Assembly (NCBI RefSeq): GCF_020921035.1 | Contig: NC_063150.1 | Span: 8,618,001 to 8,682,000, forward strand | Direction: 5' to 3' | Length of the DNA stretch: 64,000 bases | DNA from: Rhodamnia argentea | Lineage: Eukaryota; Streptophyta; Magnoliopsida; Myrtales; Myrtaceae | Part shown: one piece after another, positions 35,898 to 49,264 of the stretch | How the letters are laid out: every line of letters starts with the position of its first letter | Numbering within the stretch: position 1 is the stretch's first letter | Position numbers and translations under genes: made by a program | Notes under the pieces: model-generated | Databases searched by the model: none | What the model saw: only the letters and a program-made list of their open reading frames with translations | What the model was told of the DNA's origin: nothing

Positions 35898-37761
35898 TGT
35901 CACACCCCGATTCTCCAAGAAAAAGGGCATGACACGGCCGTCCTCCTTTACTCAAAGGACGCAGCCTCAAAGTAAGAACAAAAACCTGATATCCAAATTA
36001 TATACCTCCACATATAAAATGATAAACATGTCACAAGTTCACAAAAATTCAGAGCTCATCTCCCAAACCGGAAAGACAAACACATATAGCTTTCCATCTA
36101 GCTCGAACTCACCAACTATATACAACTTATCCCAAAAATATATCCCCACTATCCACAAAGTAGTCTTGTAGCTAACGTACGCTCGACCCTATTTGCGACT
36201 CGCCGATAAACCCGAAAGACAAAAGAGATAACGGAGTGAGCAACCACGGCTCAGTGAGAAATACAATATCTTCTAAGCGGATCGAGAAATCACTATGCAA
36301 TCGTTAAAATAAAACAAAAGCAACTCGTAGTAATAACAACTATCAATGGCTTAAACCATTGATTAATCTCATTAAACTAACTTTCGATGGTCCATCCATC
36401 GAATAATCTCATACTCATCATCAACTATGGCCACGTTTAACGCCGTGGCAAGGCGACCAAGTTTACCCCTCTTGGTTAGGTCTATCACTCATTTTAGCCG
36501 GTGGTTCGGCTCAATGACGTCCCGACAGTATGCATACTACCCCCACCTCGGTGGGTTCTAATCATAGGGATATGAGCATTAATCACAGTACCAACATCCA
36601 GAAAATCACAATAATCCAGCTTAACAAACCAAATACATAGCCTTGCTCAGAAATATGTTTCTCAAACAGCATTTCAGTAAAACAATCGTCAACAACCATA
36701 GCAAATAATAAAAGGGGTAGTAATAGCTCGATCCAGTTTATGCAAAAATAATGCTCGAAACATCACATTACTTCACCTTGTCGAGAAAATCAAACCACCG
36801 CACTCGTGCTCATCTTTAAAGCATGAGTTTTATAAATTCTTAGAAGATAAAGTACATCTCACCTTAAAAAGTCGCAATCCAACCTATCGAAGTCACTCGA
36901 ACCGACTCATCCAAATCCTATTCAATATATAGAAAAACGGATCAAATCGAGTAACAAGTCATCCTAACGTATGACTTAGCTAAACTACACTTATTTAGTG
37001 ACAAAACAACTACTACGGGCCAACAGAAACTTATCCCTAACAGAAAAATCAATGCTGTCAGCTAAGGCAGCTTGCGCGCCAAAACCGTTAAGGCCATAAC
37101 TTCCTCCACCGAACTCCGTTTCAAGCCATCTTACTGTCCACGCGAAGCTTGTTCAACGTATTACAAAAGTCTCAACATAGCCAACCTCAGCCGATAACTG
37201 GAAACTAATAAAATCAGGCCTCGAAGTTTACTGTTCGCGCGTACTGTAGCGCACCAGAATTGAAAATCTTGTTCCGGGTAAACCGTAGTGTCAAATTAAG
37301 ATCCGTCGAATCCTACGGGTCCATAACATCCTAAAGTTTCATTCCCAAGCAAAAATGTGGCCAATTGCCCACGAGATAGGACACAGCAACTCAGTTTGCC
37401 CCAAGATCCGAATTTTGCCCTAAATTCAAAAAATCACTTCAATAGAGAGGGAAGAGAGCGCGAGCGCTTACCACGTGCTGCGACACGTAGGGAAATGACT
37501 TCAGCGAAGCGCTCGTGGAGGGTGGTGCGCGCACGTGACTGGTTTCTATTTCTCTTTTTCCCTTTTCTCCTTTCTCCTTTTTTCTTCTCTTCTTTCTCTC
37601 CCTTTTCCCCTTTCTGTTTTCTTTCTTTCTTCTCTTTATAGATGGAAGACTCCCGATGCCTCTTTTTGGAGAAACCATCTGCTCTCTTATTTTTTTATTT
37701 TTTATTTTACCAATGGGTCCTACCACTTGTTTTGACCTAGTCAAAAAACTCAAATATTACA
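35898..37761 (-). mobile_element. Solo LTR of a plant LTR retrotransposon, 1864 bp
   Basis: The insert starts TGTCACACCCCG and ends ATATTACA, with a perfect 5-bp duplication atatc at 35893-35897 and 37762-37766. Copy A of the block lacks it, and sequence on both sides aligns with copy A across the gap. No gag or pol sequence lies inside, so it is a single LTR left by recombination between two LTRs. The minus orientation is preferred because a TATAAAG box lies at 37640-37634 on that strand and the end would read GGGGTGTGACA, a common plant LTR end. Confidence 0.85.
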
Positions 37762-38171
37762 ATATCAGGCAAGCCTTCAGCGCAGGAAGGATCAAGCTCG
37801 TTTATTTCCCGATTAAGGCATTCTTTTCTGGATTCCAAACTGGAAATTACCAGGAAGAAGGGTGATTACCATAAGACAGAATCAATAATCTGTGTGTTGG
37901 AAGATCTTGCATTTACAAAAGTCAAATGAGTTTCTTGGTCTGGACAACGGTAAAAATAGGAAACTCGGAGTTGAAGTGATAGCGAGGATACGCGGAAACA
38001 CGAAATTCTGGTCCATAAATATTTGTTTCCTACTCTTATTTTCGTTTTCTCGTAAATAAAGTGGGCTTTGCTTTTGGGATATTTAATGATCAAATTTCTC
38101 GTTAGATACTTTGTCATAAAGAGTAATACGAAACAATCAATTCCAAATATTTCTTGTTACAAAAAACAATT

Positions 38172-38435
38172 GGCACAAGGACACCTCGAGTGCTAATATT
38201 TGTGTACGATGCTCACTCTAGTACCAATATTTTTTTGGGATCATTTAAGTATCAAAATCGAGGAAAAAAGTATCACTTTAGTGCCTACGATGAGAAATTT
38301 TGACCACCCTATCGGAGTTGGCACTTAAATAATCATTTTTCTTAAAAAAAAATTGACATTTAAGTGATAAAAAAAAATGTTAGCGTCAAAGTGAGTGCCG
38401 TACATATATATTGGCATTTGAGATGTCATTTTGCC
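38172..38435. mobile_element. 264-bp Mutator-like MITE with perfect target duplication
   Basis: The ends ggcacaaggacacctcgag and, reversed, ggcaaaatgacatctcaaa begin an imperfect inverted repeat of about 75-80 bp. The 10-base string aaaaacaatt flanks it on both sides (38162-38171 and 38436-38445). It is absent from the corresponding place in copy A. The 9-10 bp duplication suggests a Mutator-type transposase acting in trans. Confidence 0.7.
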
Positions 38436-39288
38436 AAAAACAATTGATATGCAATTTGTTGATGCAATTACCTTTGTGACATGATGCAAAGTCAAATAGT
38501 ATTTAATCCAGTTAATATTACAAAAGATTTCAAATTGATAAACTCGTATCACATTTATTCCAAGCTAATAATTTTGTTAAAAAAGTGCTTAAATGGTATA
38601 ATCACGACACATTAACTTTAAGCTATTGTTGGTGTCACAAAAAAAATTTCAAGTTAGTACATCCGTCACACATTTACTTCAAATTTGTGTTCATAATACA
38701 AAAAGTCCCAAATACTTTGAGGTAAATGCGGCACGGGTATACCGCTTTGGGATATTTAGGACACGAAAACTAATTTAGGTTAAATATGATATGATTGTAC
38801 TAAGTTGAAATTTTTTGTGACGCAAAAATTAGTTTGGTTTACGATTTTTTTAATGACATTAATTCTATTTAATTTACAGTAATAATTACTGCTCAGTACT
38901 TAAATATAGTTGTTGCACTTATTGGCTAGAATATTATAATAATTACATTATTAATAACTAACAAAACATCTACATCGCATTTATCTCAAACTAATTTCTA
39001 TATGATAGAAAATTTCAAATTTGTACATCCGTACCACATTTACTCTAAAAAACATATCAAATTTATCAAATTTAAGGTAAATGTGACATGAATATATCAA
39101 TTTATGGTAAATATGGCATATCAGTTTGGGATTTTCTATGACATAAAAGTTAATTTGAGATAAACGTTGTACAAATATACCGGTTTGTGATTTTTTTTTT
39201 TTTGTGAATGCAAAAATTAGTTTGAGGTAAATATAATACGAATGTACCAATTCGATTTTTTTTTATGGTGTTAACCCTTATCAAATAC

Positions 39289-39327
<39 letters not shown>
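39289..39327. repeat. (ATT)n microsatellite, 13 units
   Basis: It is a pure run of about 13 trinucleotide units. The matching place in copy A (about 6211-6222) has only a couple of units. Confidence 0.9.
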
Positions 39328-39615
39328 GTACAGAGCAGATTTGGACTGGACCCGTTTCATGGTTCGGTTCACCTTCAACCTTACAATCTCTCGAGCGGCT
39401 TGGATTTTTGGGCTTTTGCTCCGGAAAAAGGCCCGTCCGACCCGATTAGCTCTTGCTGCCTTTCTGGTGATGCTGGGGTGACCGGACGACACAAGCCATG
39501 GCCGAAGTACCTGATCACCTTCCCAATCCACAGCCCTCCCAAAACGATTCTGATTGCCGATGGAACAGGATTACGTATAAGAGAAAGACGTAGCCGAATG
39601 GTTTGTCTTGGGCAA

Positions 39616-42317
39616 ATGGCTATTTCGTTGAGACCGTCTTCCGTCCCTTTCCCTCTCGCTCTCGCTCCAAGGTCCCCAAGAATGGCTTCCACCTTCAGCA
39701 ACAACTGCAAGTCGACTTCTTTTGCTCCACCGAGCCCGTCCCACGCCGACCGAAGGCGACCCATCTTGCTCTTCGACATCATGGACACGATCGTGCGCGA
39801 CCCTTTTTACCAGGATGTCCCTGCCTTCTTCGGGTGCTTTTCTTTTTGCCATTCAATCATGTCAGCCCGGTGATGAACCTATGTTGATATAGAAAAATGT
39901 GATCTTTCTTAGTGGCAACTGGAGACTTGATGGTCTTGCTGTGCGTGCGACTTCAATTCTGTGTTTTATGTTGATTTTTTGTTTTAGATAATCATACTGG
40001 GCCTTTTCTGATTAGAATGCCTTTGAAGGAATTGATAGAATGCAAGCACCCAACTTCATGGATTGAGTTCGAAGAGGGAGTAATTGACGAGGTATTTGAA
40101 GTTCTATGTTTCCCTTTCATTTCAAGTGGTTGGGTTTCAGCTGTTGTATTAGTTTTTTTTGGCTGCAAGTTTGGCTTGTCATTGAGGTTCTTTGGAGTGT
40201 TAAGAATGGAGATCAATTAGGATAATGCTTTTTGAGCTTTGCAGAAGCTTCCCACAGTTACTTCTGGCTTTATGAGGTTCTTTGGAGTGACGGTTATTTG
40301 TTCCAAGGGGCTCTATCCAAAGGCTCTATGTTGCTTCCATTCCCTGTTTCACGATTTCTCTTTTCACTTCTTCGTAATCTCCCTTAAGTTCGCTACTATC
40401 CTTGCAGATGGAACTGGCGAGAAAATTCTTCAAAGATGGAAGGCCTTTGGATTTGGAAGGTTGGTGACTACATCACGAGTCATTACATCATTTTTGTGGC
40501 AATAGGTATTATGCAAGATCATGACAATGATGCCTGCGAAAAATTTTACAGTGGAGTAGGGAAAAAAAAAAAAAATCCACCTCCAACACTGTTTTTTTGG
40601 TTTTCTCATAAACCAGTTGCTCTGTGTTTTCAGTCTTAAATTTGGATTCGCAGCTGATACAAACAAGAAGCATGGATCTTTAGTTCCTGTTTCCTCGTCA
40701 TGTTAGATTATAAAACACTTGCATACTATGCTTTTGTGCTCTTAAAAATCTTGTCGCAAAGAAAAGCAAAGTCATCAAGCAATTCAACAGAGCGGAATGT
40801 GGCAATTGTCTTTGCTGCAATTTCATGCTGTTTATTGTCATTTGTGATAACCTCATATCAGCAGAAATTTCGTTGTAGATGCACATTCCATCTGCTACTC
40901 TTGTGTTAAGATTTGGATTAGATCACTGCAAATAAGTAGAACCAGTTTCTGTTCAGTTTCTTTTCTTTAATTTAGAAATGAATGATTTCTTGGCAATCAT
41001 TGAGAATATGCTGATCCCACTCGCTCTTTTGAAGGCCTTAAAACATGCATGAGAAGGGGATATTCCTATCTTGAAGGAATTGAGGAACTTCTTCATGAAT
41101 TAAAAGAAAACGGTTATGAGATGCATGCTTTCACCAACTACCCTATCTGGTAAGATAACGTACGTACACGTGTTACGCATTTGTTACTTCATAACGGGGT
41201 TCACTTCTATGTCAATTATTTTTGCAGGTATGAAATGATTGAGGAAAAGTTGACAATATCGAGATACTTATCCTGGACATTTTGTTCATGCATAAATGGT
41301 ACCCCCTGGACTTTTCACTAAGGAGATGTTGATTATGGCAAATTCGAGTCATTATTTTTCAAGGGAGTGCATATTAAACTTGTTAGATCATTCTTTTCTC
41401 TTTCAGGAAAAAGGAAGCCTAATCGGGATTTCTATTTGGATGCTCTGCAACACCTGAAAGTGGATCCACCTAGCTGTGTCTTCATTGATGACAGGTTATT
41501 GGCTTTCCTTGCCCTTATTATTATCTGTCCATATCTTGTATGAGTCCTGGTTAGTACTGAAAACTGGGGGGTGAGATGAGCATGGTTTAGGGTGGTCTGG
41601 TTCTCTTAGGAACCGGGAGCAGACCGGTGGTCCCAGTTCCCAATTTCAGGGATCGGGGACCGGACCAAAGGTGCTTGGAACTGGGGACCGTCCGGACAGT
41701 CCGGTCCCCAGGTGGTTCAATGCAACTGGTCGAAGACTAAAATAAGTAAGTTACGCCTGCCATTTTATAAAAGGTCATTTCATCTCATTGTAGCACCTAG
41801 TCGATGTGGGGCAATAAAGAGATAATAAAAACAAAGAATAACTTGCTATAAACTTGCTGAGAGAATGACTTATTGGTTTTTAATCTGCGCAATTCATTCT
41901 CTATCATAACAATAGCAAGTCATTCTCTCTGATTGGCAATCCTAAAATTGGGATTAGTCATTTTCTTTCTAGTGTTCTGACTTCCTTTACATTGATTTCT
42001 AATCAGCGCAATTGTTCTATTCTGTTCATATATGTTCAGTGTGTGCTTGGGGAGCGCATGCATGAAAGTTTACATGGATGCATGAGAGAGAGAGAGGGCT
42101 TATCGGTGCAATACCTACTTATTGCCCTTGTTGTTGCTATGGATTGCACAGGCTAAGGAATGTGGAGGCCGCATTGGAAGTTGGCATTGTTGGTATACAG
42201 TTTAGGAGTGCAGATCTGTTGCGCAATGATCTCTTTGAACTCGGGATTGATTTTTCAGCAAGTAAGCATTCTAGTAGTCAGAACCAGCTTAAGCTTACAA
42301 AAGACCAGGCATCTTGA
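39616..42317 (+). CDS. FHY1: Plastid FMN-phosphatase-like HAD hydrolase, 7 exons
   Basis: Exons 39616-39833, 40016-40091, 40408-40459, 41035-41149, 41228-41298, 41407-41494 and 42152-42317 join in phase to encode 261 residues. The start MAISLRPSSVPFPLALAPRS is Ser/Pro/Arg-rich and free of acidic residues, as in a chloroplast transit peptide. In-frame ATGs at 39598 and 39682 are alternatives. HAD motifs follow: LLFDIMDTIV (nucleophile Asp), AFTNYP (motif II), GKRKPNRDF (motif III Lys) and VFIDDR (motif IV acidic pair). FYQDVPAFFG and SWTFCSC match the plant family of chloroplast FMN hydrolase (Arabidopsis At1g79790), which dephosphorylates FMN to riboflavin. The C-terminus has an extra Ser/Lys tail of about 20 residues. 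All splice sites are GT/AG. The symbol is by family resemblance only. Confidence 0.88.
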
Positions 42318-43163
42318 CCAAACATACTTGGTGGAGTCTGCATCAAGAACCGATTCTTGTTTACTTTTGGTATAACGCATTCTTTGCGACCTTTTTCGTT
42401 CAGCAAAACGATAAGGTTTAGTAATGTTGGCCTGCTCCGACCAGATTTGAAGGTACTAGAATGTATTAGAAAGTTTCTCCTATGTCTGAAAACCATGAAA
42501 TCCATCTCTCCATTTATAATATAAGTACAGATTTTTTCTAGATACGCCTTCTGACTGTTATTGTCAAAGCTTCTCATGTGACAATCCAAGGCGTTCCATG
42601 GCCAAAACCTATATCTAAGGGAAAACGTAAATGGCAGACTAGAGCTAGAGTCATGCGAATTAGCAGAAAACAGCAAAGTAGTACATATCAATAAGTCTGA
42701 AGACGATTCTCCTCTATTGGCTTTCTACGTATTTGTACATTTGATATCTGATAACCTCAAAAAGAGTATATGAAATTCACGCTGCTTGGTCTCATGAATT
42801 TGCAAATAAGAGTGCAAGATTGAATTCCAGGATGAAGCTCTCTCCCTCACAGACTCTACTCAAGCCACAAAATAGAGCAACTTGCTGCATCAAGCATTAA
42901 AAAAAAAAAAAAAGACAATTTTACTGCAGATCAGGCAGCGATGGCCGACAAAATCGATCAGAACCCACAGCATTCTCATGGAAATGGCCAGCTGGCTCAA
43001 TAGAGGAGACAGCCTTGAATCATGCAAAATAGAGCTCGCTCGACCGTTTTGCTCGAAATGCAGCATCGCCTCCTGTGACATGTCGTTTATCCAACCTTAT
43101 GCATTTTTCAGGAGTACAAGCAAAGGGGATGTCTTGAATCAGATTTATAATACGAGCACATTG

Positions 43164-46100
43164 TCATCTTTTGTCTCTTGATATTGCAGATGAGGGCTCT
43201 GTCGCTAGATCACGGAGCAAAGAATGGGTGGCAACTAACTTTTCCCTCAACATGGCATTGTACTCGTACAAAAGCATAATACTTTTCTGGACATCAGTCA
43301 TATCCATGTCAGAACCAGCCTTAAGTTCTGAAAAGAAAAGACAGAATAAGTAGAAGGAAACTTGAAAGAAGCATTACGAGGGAAGTAATCACTGAGTTGA
43401 GCCGTCACATGAACATAAATCAAGAAGGCAGAACTTATGGTCCATACATTTGAGAAATAATTCTACATCTTCATACGATAGAAAGTAATAAAGCACAACC
43501 GATCAAATGGATATCTGATGAGACCAAACAGTTGAGAAACAAAATCAAATAGCAAAAGAACAGAAGGACCTTGTAGTTGTTACCTAGTGCTGGCAAAGGT
43601 GGAATGAGTCGATCATCAGTAAGAGAAAGAACCGATGCTGAAGAGGTACTTTTCTCCTGTAACTCAACAGATTGCTGCTTCTTATCAGCTGCGGAACAGA
43701 GCTCGTGCTTCCGTGGCTGGTAACCAATAAAAATGCCAACTCAATGAAAGCGTAAGAAAATGCAACTGCATAAGTCCGTTGCGTTTAATCATTTGCAGAA
43801 GAATGTTTAGCCACATCAAGTTTCGACACTCAAAAATCAAGAACCATCTCATTCATTAATCAGCACAAGTTTAGAATTGACACTCTTTCTGGGAGCATTT
43901 CCAGTAATTTTTATGACCTTGCTGAGGACGACATTGCATATAAAGATATCGACTTGCCAAAACTCTCACAATCCATAAGTTTGTTCCGGTGTTTTTCATA
44001 CATTATCCACAAGTGCCCACATAAAAATACCCTTCTGCTGTATTGGAGACATAAATACATCTTCAAAATTCGTTGTCAAAATCACCTTGATTGAACATTC
44101 TGAGTTATTCTTTCGAACGTTCTTGGAACTTCATCTGGCAAGCTGCCCGATGGCACTCCACATAATTCAAACCACTAATACATAGATTGCTAATACCCAC
44201 AGCAACCTAGGCCCCATATGATGAAAGCCTGGGTTTCGGGGTAATCTTCTGTATGTAAGTGGAAACACTATCAACACTTGTCACGGTGCACTTTTGAGCC
44301 AATTACTAAATACTAGAGCTGAAGAGACATAGTATGAACTCCATCTAAATGTCACCATAAGCCCCCTTTTCAGATTACTAAAGACTTCCTAATAATTTAA
44401 CATGAGCGAGACATGATTTGCCTAGTGATTGGTCCATCCTTACTAAGATCCTGCAGGTCTTAAGTCTGATTCCAAAAAATATCCTGCCCCATTAACCTAT
44501 ACAAAACCAAAAATCTTGGACTGAAGCACTAGCATTCAGTAGGGCTAAATGATAGAAACAACAACCATAAAAAGGTATATTGTGCACCCTGCTTTGTGTG
44601 GTTGTAAAAGAATCATTCAAGAAAACTAGGCCCGAGAGGGTGTGGTGTTATTGGCTTCATATTAACAAATTCTTGCTCTTCCAGGAAACAAAATACTTAC
44701 AGTGTCGCATCTTGATTCCGACATTCTATCCTGGTTTCCAGCTCCCGCTAAATGAGTGCTTACCTCCTGCAACTGGGTAAACTCTGGGGCAGCATTCTGC
44801 ATACAAAAAGGATACAAGCAACATTTAGTTTTAAAGAGTTCAACTGCATCCATCAATTGATTAGTGTACCTTTTTGCCGGGTAAGCTAAGTTTCTTGCTA
44901 AGATTAATAGTCTCCTTTCTATGAGGTTGCTTCCTTGATGATATGCTGGTATGAAAGGAACCACTCCTTCGAACTGAATGCATCATACAATTGCTTAAAT
45001 GTGGTTCAGTACTGCTGTTTGTATAATTCTCTTCCAGTGCTTTGCAACCCCAGGTGTACATCACATATTTCCGCAACTGTTCAAGAAGAAGCATGAAAAT
45101 GTGCTAATTCTATTTAAAAGCATGAAACCGATGGGAAATTTGATTCACTCTCTGTATACGAGAAGTTGTTTCATAACTATAAAAGTAATTACTTTATCCC
45201 AGCGGTCTTGAGCTTTCAGCCGATGTCTAATTTGCCGCAGAACAACATCTTCATGGCGCAGTCTCTTAACTCGGAATTCACACTGCAGAAAAAAAGGAGG
45301 GGGGGGAATGGGCTATGTTAGCAACTGATCGACAATTTAGAAAAGGGAAAAATTGATGAATGCTGAAGCAATCCTTAGGGTAAAGGACAACTGCACAAAC
45401 AACCACCATTAAACGATAGATGAATAAGGTTAACTAAGAAGAAGCTTCGAATCTGATTTAAATATGAGGACCTTGTTCAAGACCTTATTTTGCTTTTTAC
45501 AATCGATGATTCGTCACAACCCCAAACTTTCAGGAACGAATGCATGAAAAAAGGACATGAACAACACCTGCACCAAGAAGAAGTAGAATATGCCAATGCT
45601 GATGCAATAAAGGCCACCTAGGTCCGCAAGGAAGCTTACTGCACAAAAGATGATAAAACGTCATATTCAGGAAAACAAAATTAAGGAAGTGTCATTATAA
45701 GAGACAAATAGGGCACAGATATTTTTAAACCCGTAATAGGGAGCTGATTTTTAAATGGATGGACAAATAATTTTATAGAGCATTAGGGACTCAGGTTATG
45801 CTAGTCTCTGCTGATCACAAATAAATACAGCTTATACAAAAAACACAAAACAAAAAAAAAAACAAAAAAAGGGCACAAGCTATCTGCTCGCTAGAGCAAT
45901 GGTGTTTCAAGTCACTTATTCATGACCATCTTAAGCAGCACAAGGAGGTAAGCCTAAGACAGGGTCAAGGTAGTCTAACAAGTGACGTAAACCAAACCAC
46001 ATCAAATGATGAATCCGGCATTGGCCTTATCATGACCAAGAGGACTTAATCATTTTAAAGCTATTTGAAGGCGATTTTTGATTCATGACATGGCTGTGAA

Positions 46101-49100
46101 TTATAAACTAGAATACAGCATGGGATAACGGTGACTCAAAGATAAAGAACAAGCACAATTCACTTGGCCACAAGTTCCTATCTAGAGGTAGGCAAGCAAC
46201 CAGAAACCTAATAACACGTCATCTGCTGTACTAACCTATCTTTCTCGTAGATGCCATAGTTTATGCTGTCTACGCGCAACAAGGCCAAATCCTGAGCTCC
46301 AGATCGATTGAAGCACAAATGGGCTCAGTAATCACAATCATAAAAGCGAGCATAATCTTCTACGTATAGTATCTCTAGCTCTAACAAATCACCTTAGGCT
46401 GGCATCCAAATAACGACATATGGGCATCAATAAATCAAAATACACACCTCATCTAACCGTGCACCAAGAACCTTGGATTGGCTTTTAGCAATGTAAAGTT
46501 TCCATGTCTACACTGCAATCAAGTTACTTACCAGGGCCCATAATACTCTGATTGTCAATCTCGACGATATACGCAGACAGAAAGTTGACATATAATGTGG
46601 TGTTGATGATCCCATTAGAACTTTCCAGGGAGGCTTGGAGCTGAGAAGCATCCTGAAAAACTGATCCAGGAAGAAATTCATGGAATAGTGGTTGGATGAG
46701 CTGGAGATCGTGTAAATTATGGTATATCCTTGGGAACAAATTAAATCTCAGCAAATTTGTATCATTGCCTCTGAAGGTAACTGGCCTATCATCAACCATG
46801 CTTCCATTCCTCAGGGTACCACTAACAAAGCTCACATGTTTTTTTCTGCCATGGGCCTTCGAGGTAAGATTGAATCGGAAACCAACTGCAGTTGCAGGAT
46901 TATTAGGTAGATCAACAAACTGCCATGAAAAGTAATAACTGTCTTGAGACAGCTCACAATTGCTGCACCTGAGTGTTACGGTTGGCCCTTCACTGGTATT
47001 ATGACAAGAGAAATTTGCAAAGCTTGACAGAGGAGCAACCCTATAGTCTACCAAGCCAGGACTCCCCATAACTAAGGTGCCTGGACTCCGCAAGTTCGAA
47101 CAGCTCATACTAGAAACGGTAGTAATATTAAACTCCATGTCATTGTTAAAGGAAGCAAGATCAGGTCCATTTGTTGCCCTTACATTATGAATCTCGATGG
47201 TTCTCTTCCAGATAATTTGGTAGAGCAACCTGAGAAAAAACTGAGAACCCAATCAACAATATCTTCCAAATTTGACCAAAACACCTAGGAGAAACCAGCA
47301 TCTTTTAAAGTGCTATTTAGCTTAAAAATGGTCAGCAAGGTTAAAGAAAGGACATACTATCACATACTTACGCAGCAAACAACCCAGCAAAGAGTATCCA
47401 ACTTGCGACGGAAAGTGTGCCACCAAGCTCTGTTTTCCGTTTCTTAACAACTTTTTGATCCTCCTACATAAAATTAAAGCAGAATGAAGCACTGATCATT
47501 ATGGATCTGTGACAGCAGATGCTCAAACAGAAAATTGCAAATGGAAAGCATTGCTACATCCATTGGATTTGCAAAGTTTCATGCAAAACTGAAGAACAGA
47601 TATTTTCTGATTAATTATGACGTTTGCCACAGCACACTGGGAGACTCTGAAAATTTCATTCGATAAACCATAAGAAGGTGAGCAACATGACCTACGCTTA
47701 GTGCCTATGATTCAAAACCACAAGAAAGAAAGGTCTCCTACACTGGACAAGTTAAAGAGGCAGCATGTTAGCAGGTAACGTAGCACCTCCAGAAGGAAAG
47801 TGAAAATTTCATGAAGCTTGCATTTCACTTGAAAATTATTAAGAGAACCATCTTCAAAGTTGTCGTAAGGATGCCTAAAGATAATTTGACTGCAGCCGGT
47901 TGACTAAGAATTAGAAGAACCCATGAGAAACTACGGTATATTGGTGCTGACAAATGCATGGCAGGATATGCAAGTCCTCCACTGCGATCCAACATGAATA
48001 TCAAGCTCATCCAGGCATTGCCCAAGGCGTCAAAATAGTAAGAACATATTTTTTGAAAAATATATGAACTTGCTAGCACTTGCCCCTGTGCTACTTGGGT
48101 GAGTTAAAACCATCTGCTAAAGGAGTGGAAAGAATAGTCTGATCAACAAATTGTGGACGTGATTCTACAAGAGGTAGGTCTAAACCTTCGTCCCATTAAC
48201 GGTCTTAATCTTCAAGAGTGAGGAGGAGAGCTCATGAGCAGGTTGGCCGATGAAGTGGATGAGATATGTGGATATCACTTACCGGGTCACATCCCTTTTC
48301 CTCTCGGATGGCAACAGAGGAAGCAGATGAATGCAGTGGTCAATTGGTATTTAATACCACAACAATAGGTGCAACTCTCGAGGAAGGGGAGAAGCTATAA
48401 GTAACAACACCCAGAGTAGAACCTCTTCATCTTTTCCAACAAAAGTTGACTCTGCAGCATATTACCTAGAGCATCTCTAGAAGAAAACTTAAGAACAACC
48501 ACTACCAGGCAACAAATTTAAACAGATGATTCTAACCAAGCTAACCCCTACGAGGGGTTCAAAGGTCCAAAATCAGCTAAAATCACTCACTTCCAACAAT
48601 CGGCAACAAAACGAGCGAAGCCAAACCAGGGGTATTGCGCAATTTACATCTTGATTCAGCTCCCAGTTGCTATTTAATTGAAATTTGAGTAGACAAAATA
48701 GCCACACCGCGATTGTTAACTGGATATAGCTACTTATTCTTTGAAAAGGAAAGAAGAGAAAAGAAAAGCTCAAGCTACAGAGAATTTTTTGTGAGAAAAA
48801 GAAAGAAGATGCATTACCAGCCAATGCCTGGTGGAGAAGCAAACATCCAAACGACTAATCCACCACCGAATCTGGAACCACGCATTCCTGCCATCTCCGA
48901 CCTTCATGAGCCTCATGAAAACACAAAACGCGAGCCAAGATAGCAGCAGGACAGCCGTGGCCTCCAAGAACACGGCCTGAGACTGCGTGAACTTCTTGAT
49001 CGAATCGAACGAGAATATGGTCTCGGGGAAGCTTATGGCGTAATAATCCACGCCGCTGTCGACGGAGATGGTGGTGTTGGCCGTGAACAGAGCGCAGGCG

Positions 49101-49183
49101 TTGGTGGTGACATTGAAGAGGCCCCCAGGCGGGCATGCGCAGAGAGTGGTGTTGTAGCGAATCGAGTTCGATGGGCACGCCAT
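43164..49183 (-). CDS. Plant membrane protein of unknown function, 9 exons, about 638 residues
   Basis: Exons (minus) are 49183-48818, 47463-47372, 47229-46532, 45638-45568, 45282-45193, 45076-44870, 44796-44701, 43716-43584 and 43327-43164. Phases agree through the TGA (1917 nt). The N-terminus has a Cys motif (LCACPPGG) and N-glycosylation sequons. Transmembrane helices lie at residues about 76-96, 136-160 and 387-408. Between helices 2 and 3 is a domain of about 225 residues with many NxS/T sites and paired Cys (for example FSCHNTSEG, LRCSNCELS), so it probably faces the lumen or outside. The last 230 residues are a basic, Ser-rich cytosolic tail with a conserved-looking segment (QDRWDKLRKYVMYTWGCKAL) and a helical end. 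An in-frame ATG at 49264 would add 27 residues. I do not recognise a named family; it looks like a conserved single-copy plant gene. The neighbouring phosphatase gene converges on it. Confidence 0.8.
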
Positions 49184-49264
49184 GGAAGAGCTTCTACAGG
49201 GACCCAGATCAAGGAGGAGTAGTTTGAAGGTGGAGAGAGCGTTAAGTCTGGAACTTTGGAACAA

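Larger units (their letters stand above)
37767..39360. repeat. Upstream flank and AT-rich inverted-repeat element, copy B
   Basis: This is the counterpart of about 4860-6260 in copy A, including the same reiterated ggtaaatgtg-type motif and the shared end near agatttggactggacccgtttca. It contains one extra insertion (38172-38435) and a longer ATT microsatellite. No gene was seen. Confidence 0.6.

Noticed and set aside
35898..37761. Short plus-strand frames rich in Phe/Leu/Ser within the inserted sequence
   Set aside because: They lie in pyrimidine-rich parts of the solo LTR and show no protein features.
41560..41740. GC-rich repeats of ggaccgg-type strings in intron 6 of the phosphatase gene
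   Set aside because: It is probably an old transposon fragment, as similar strings occur near the hAT ends, but I could not define termini or a target duplication.
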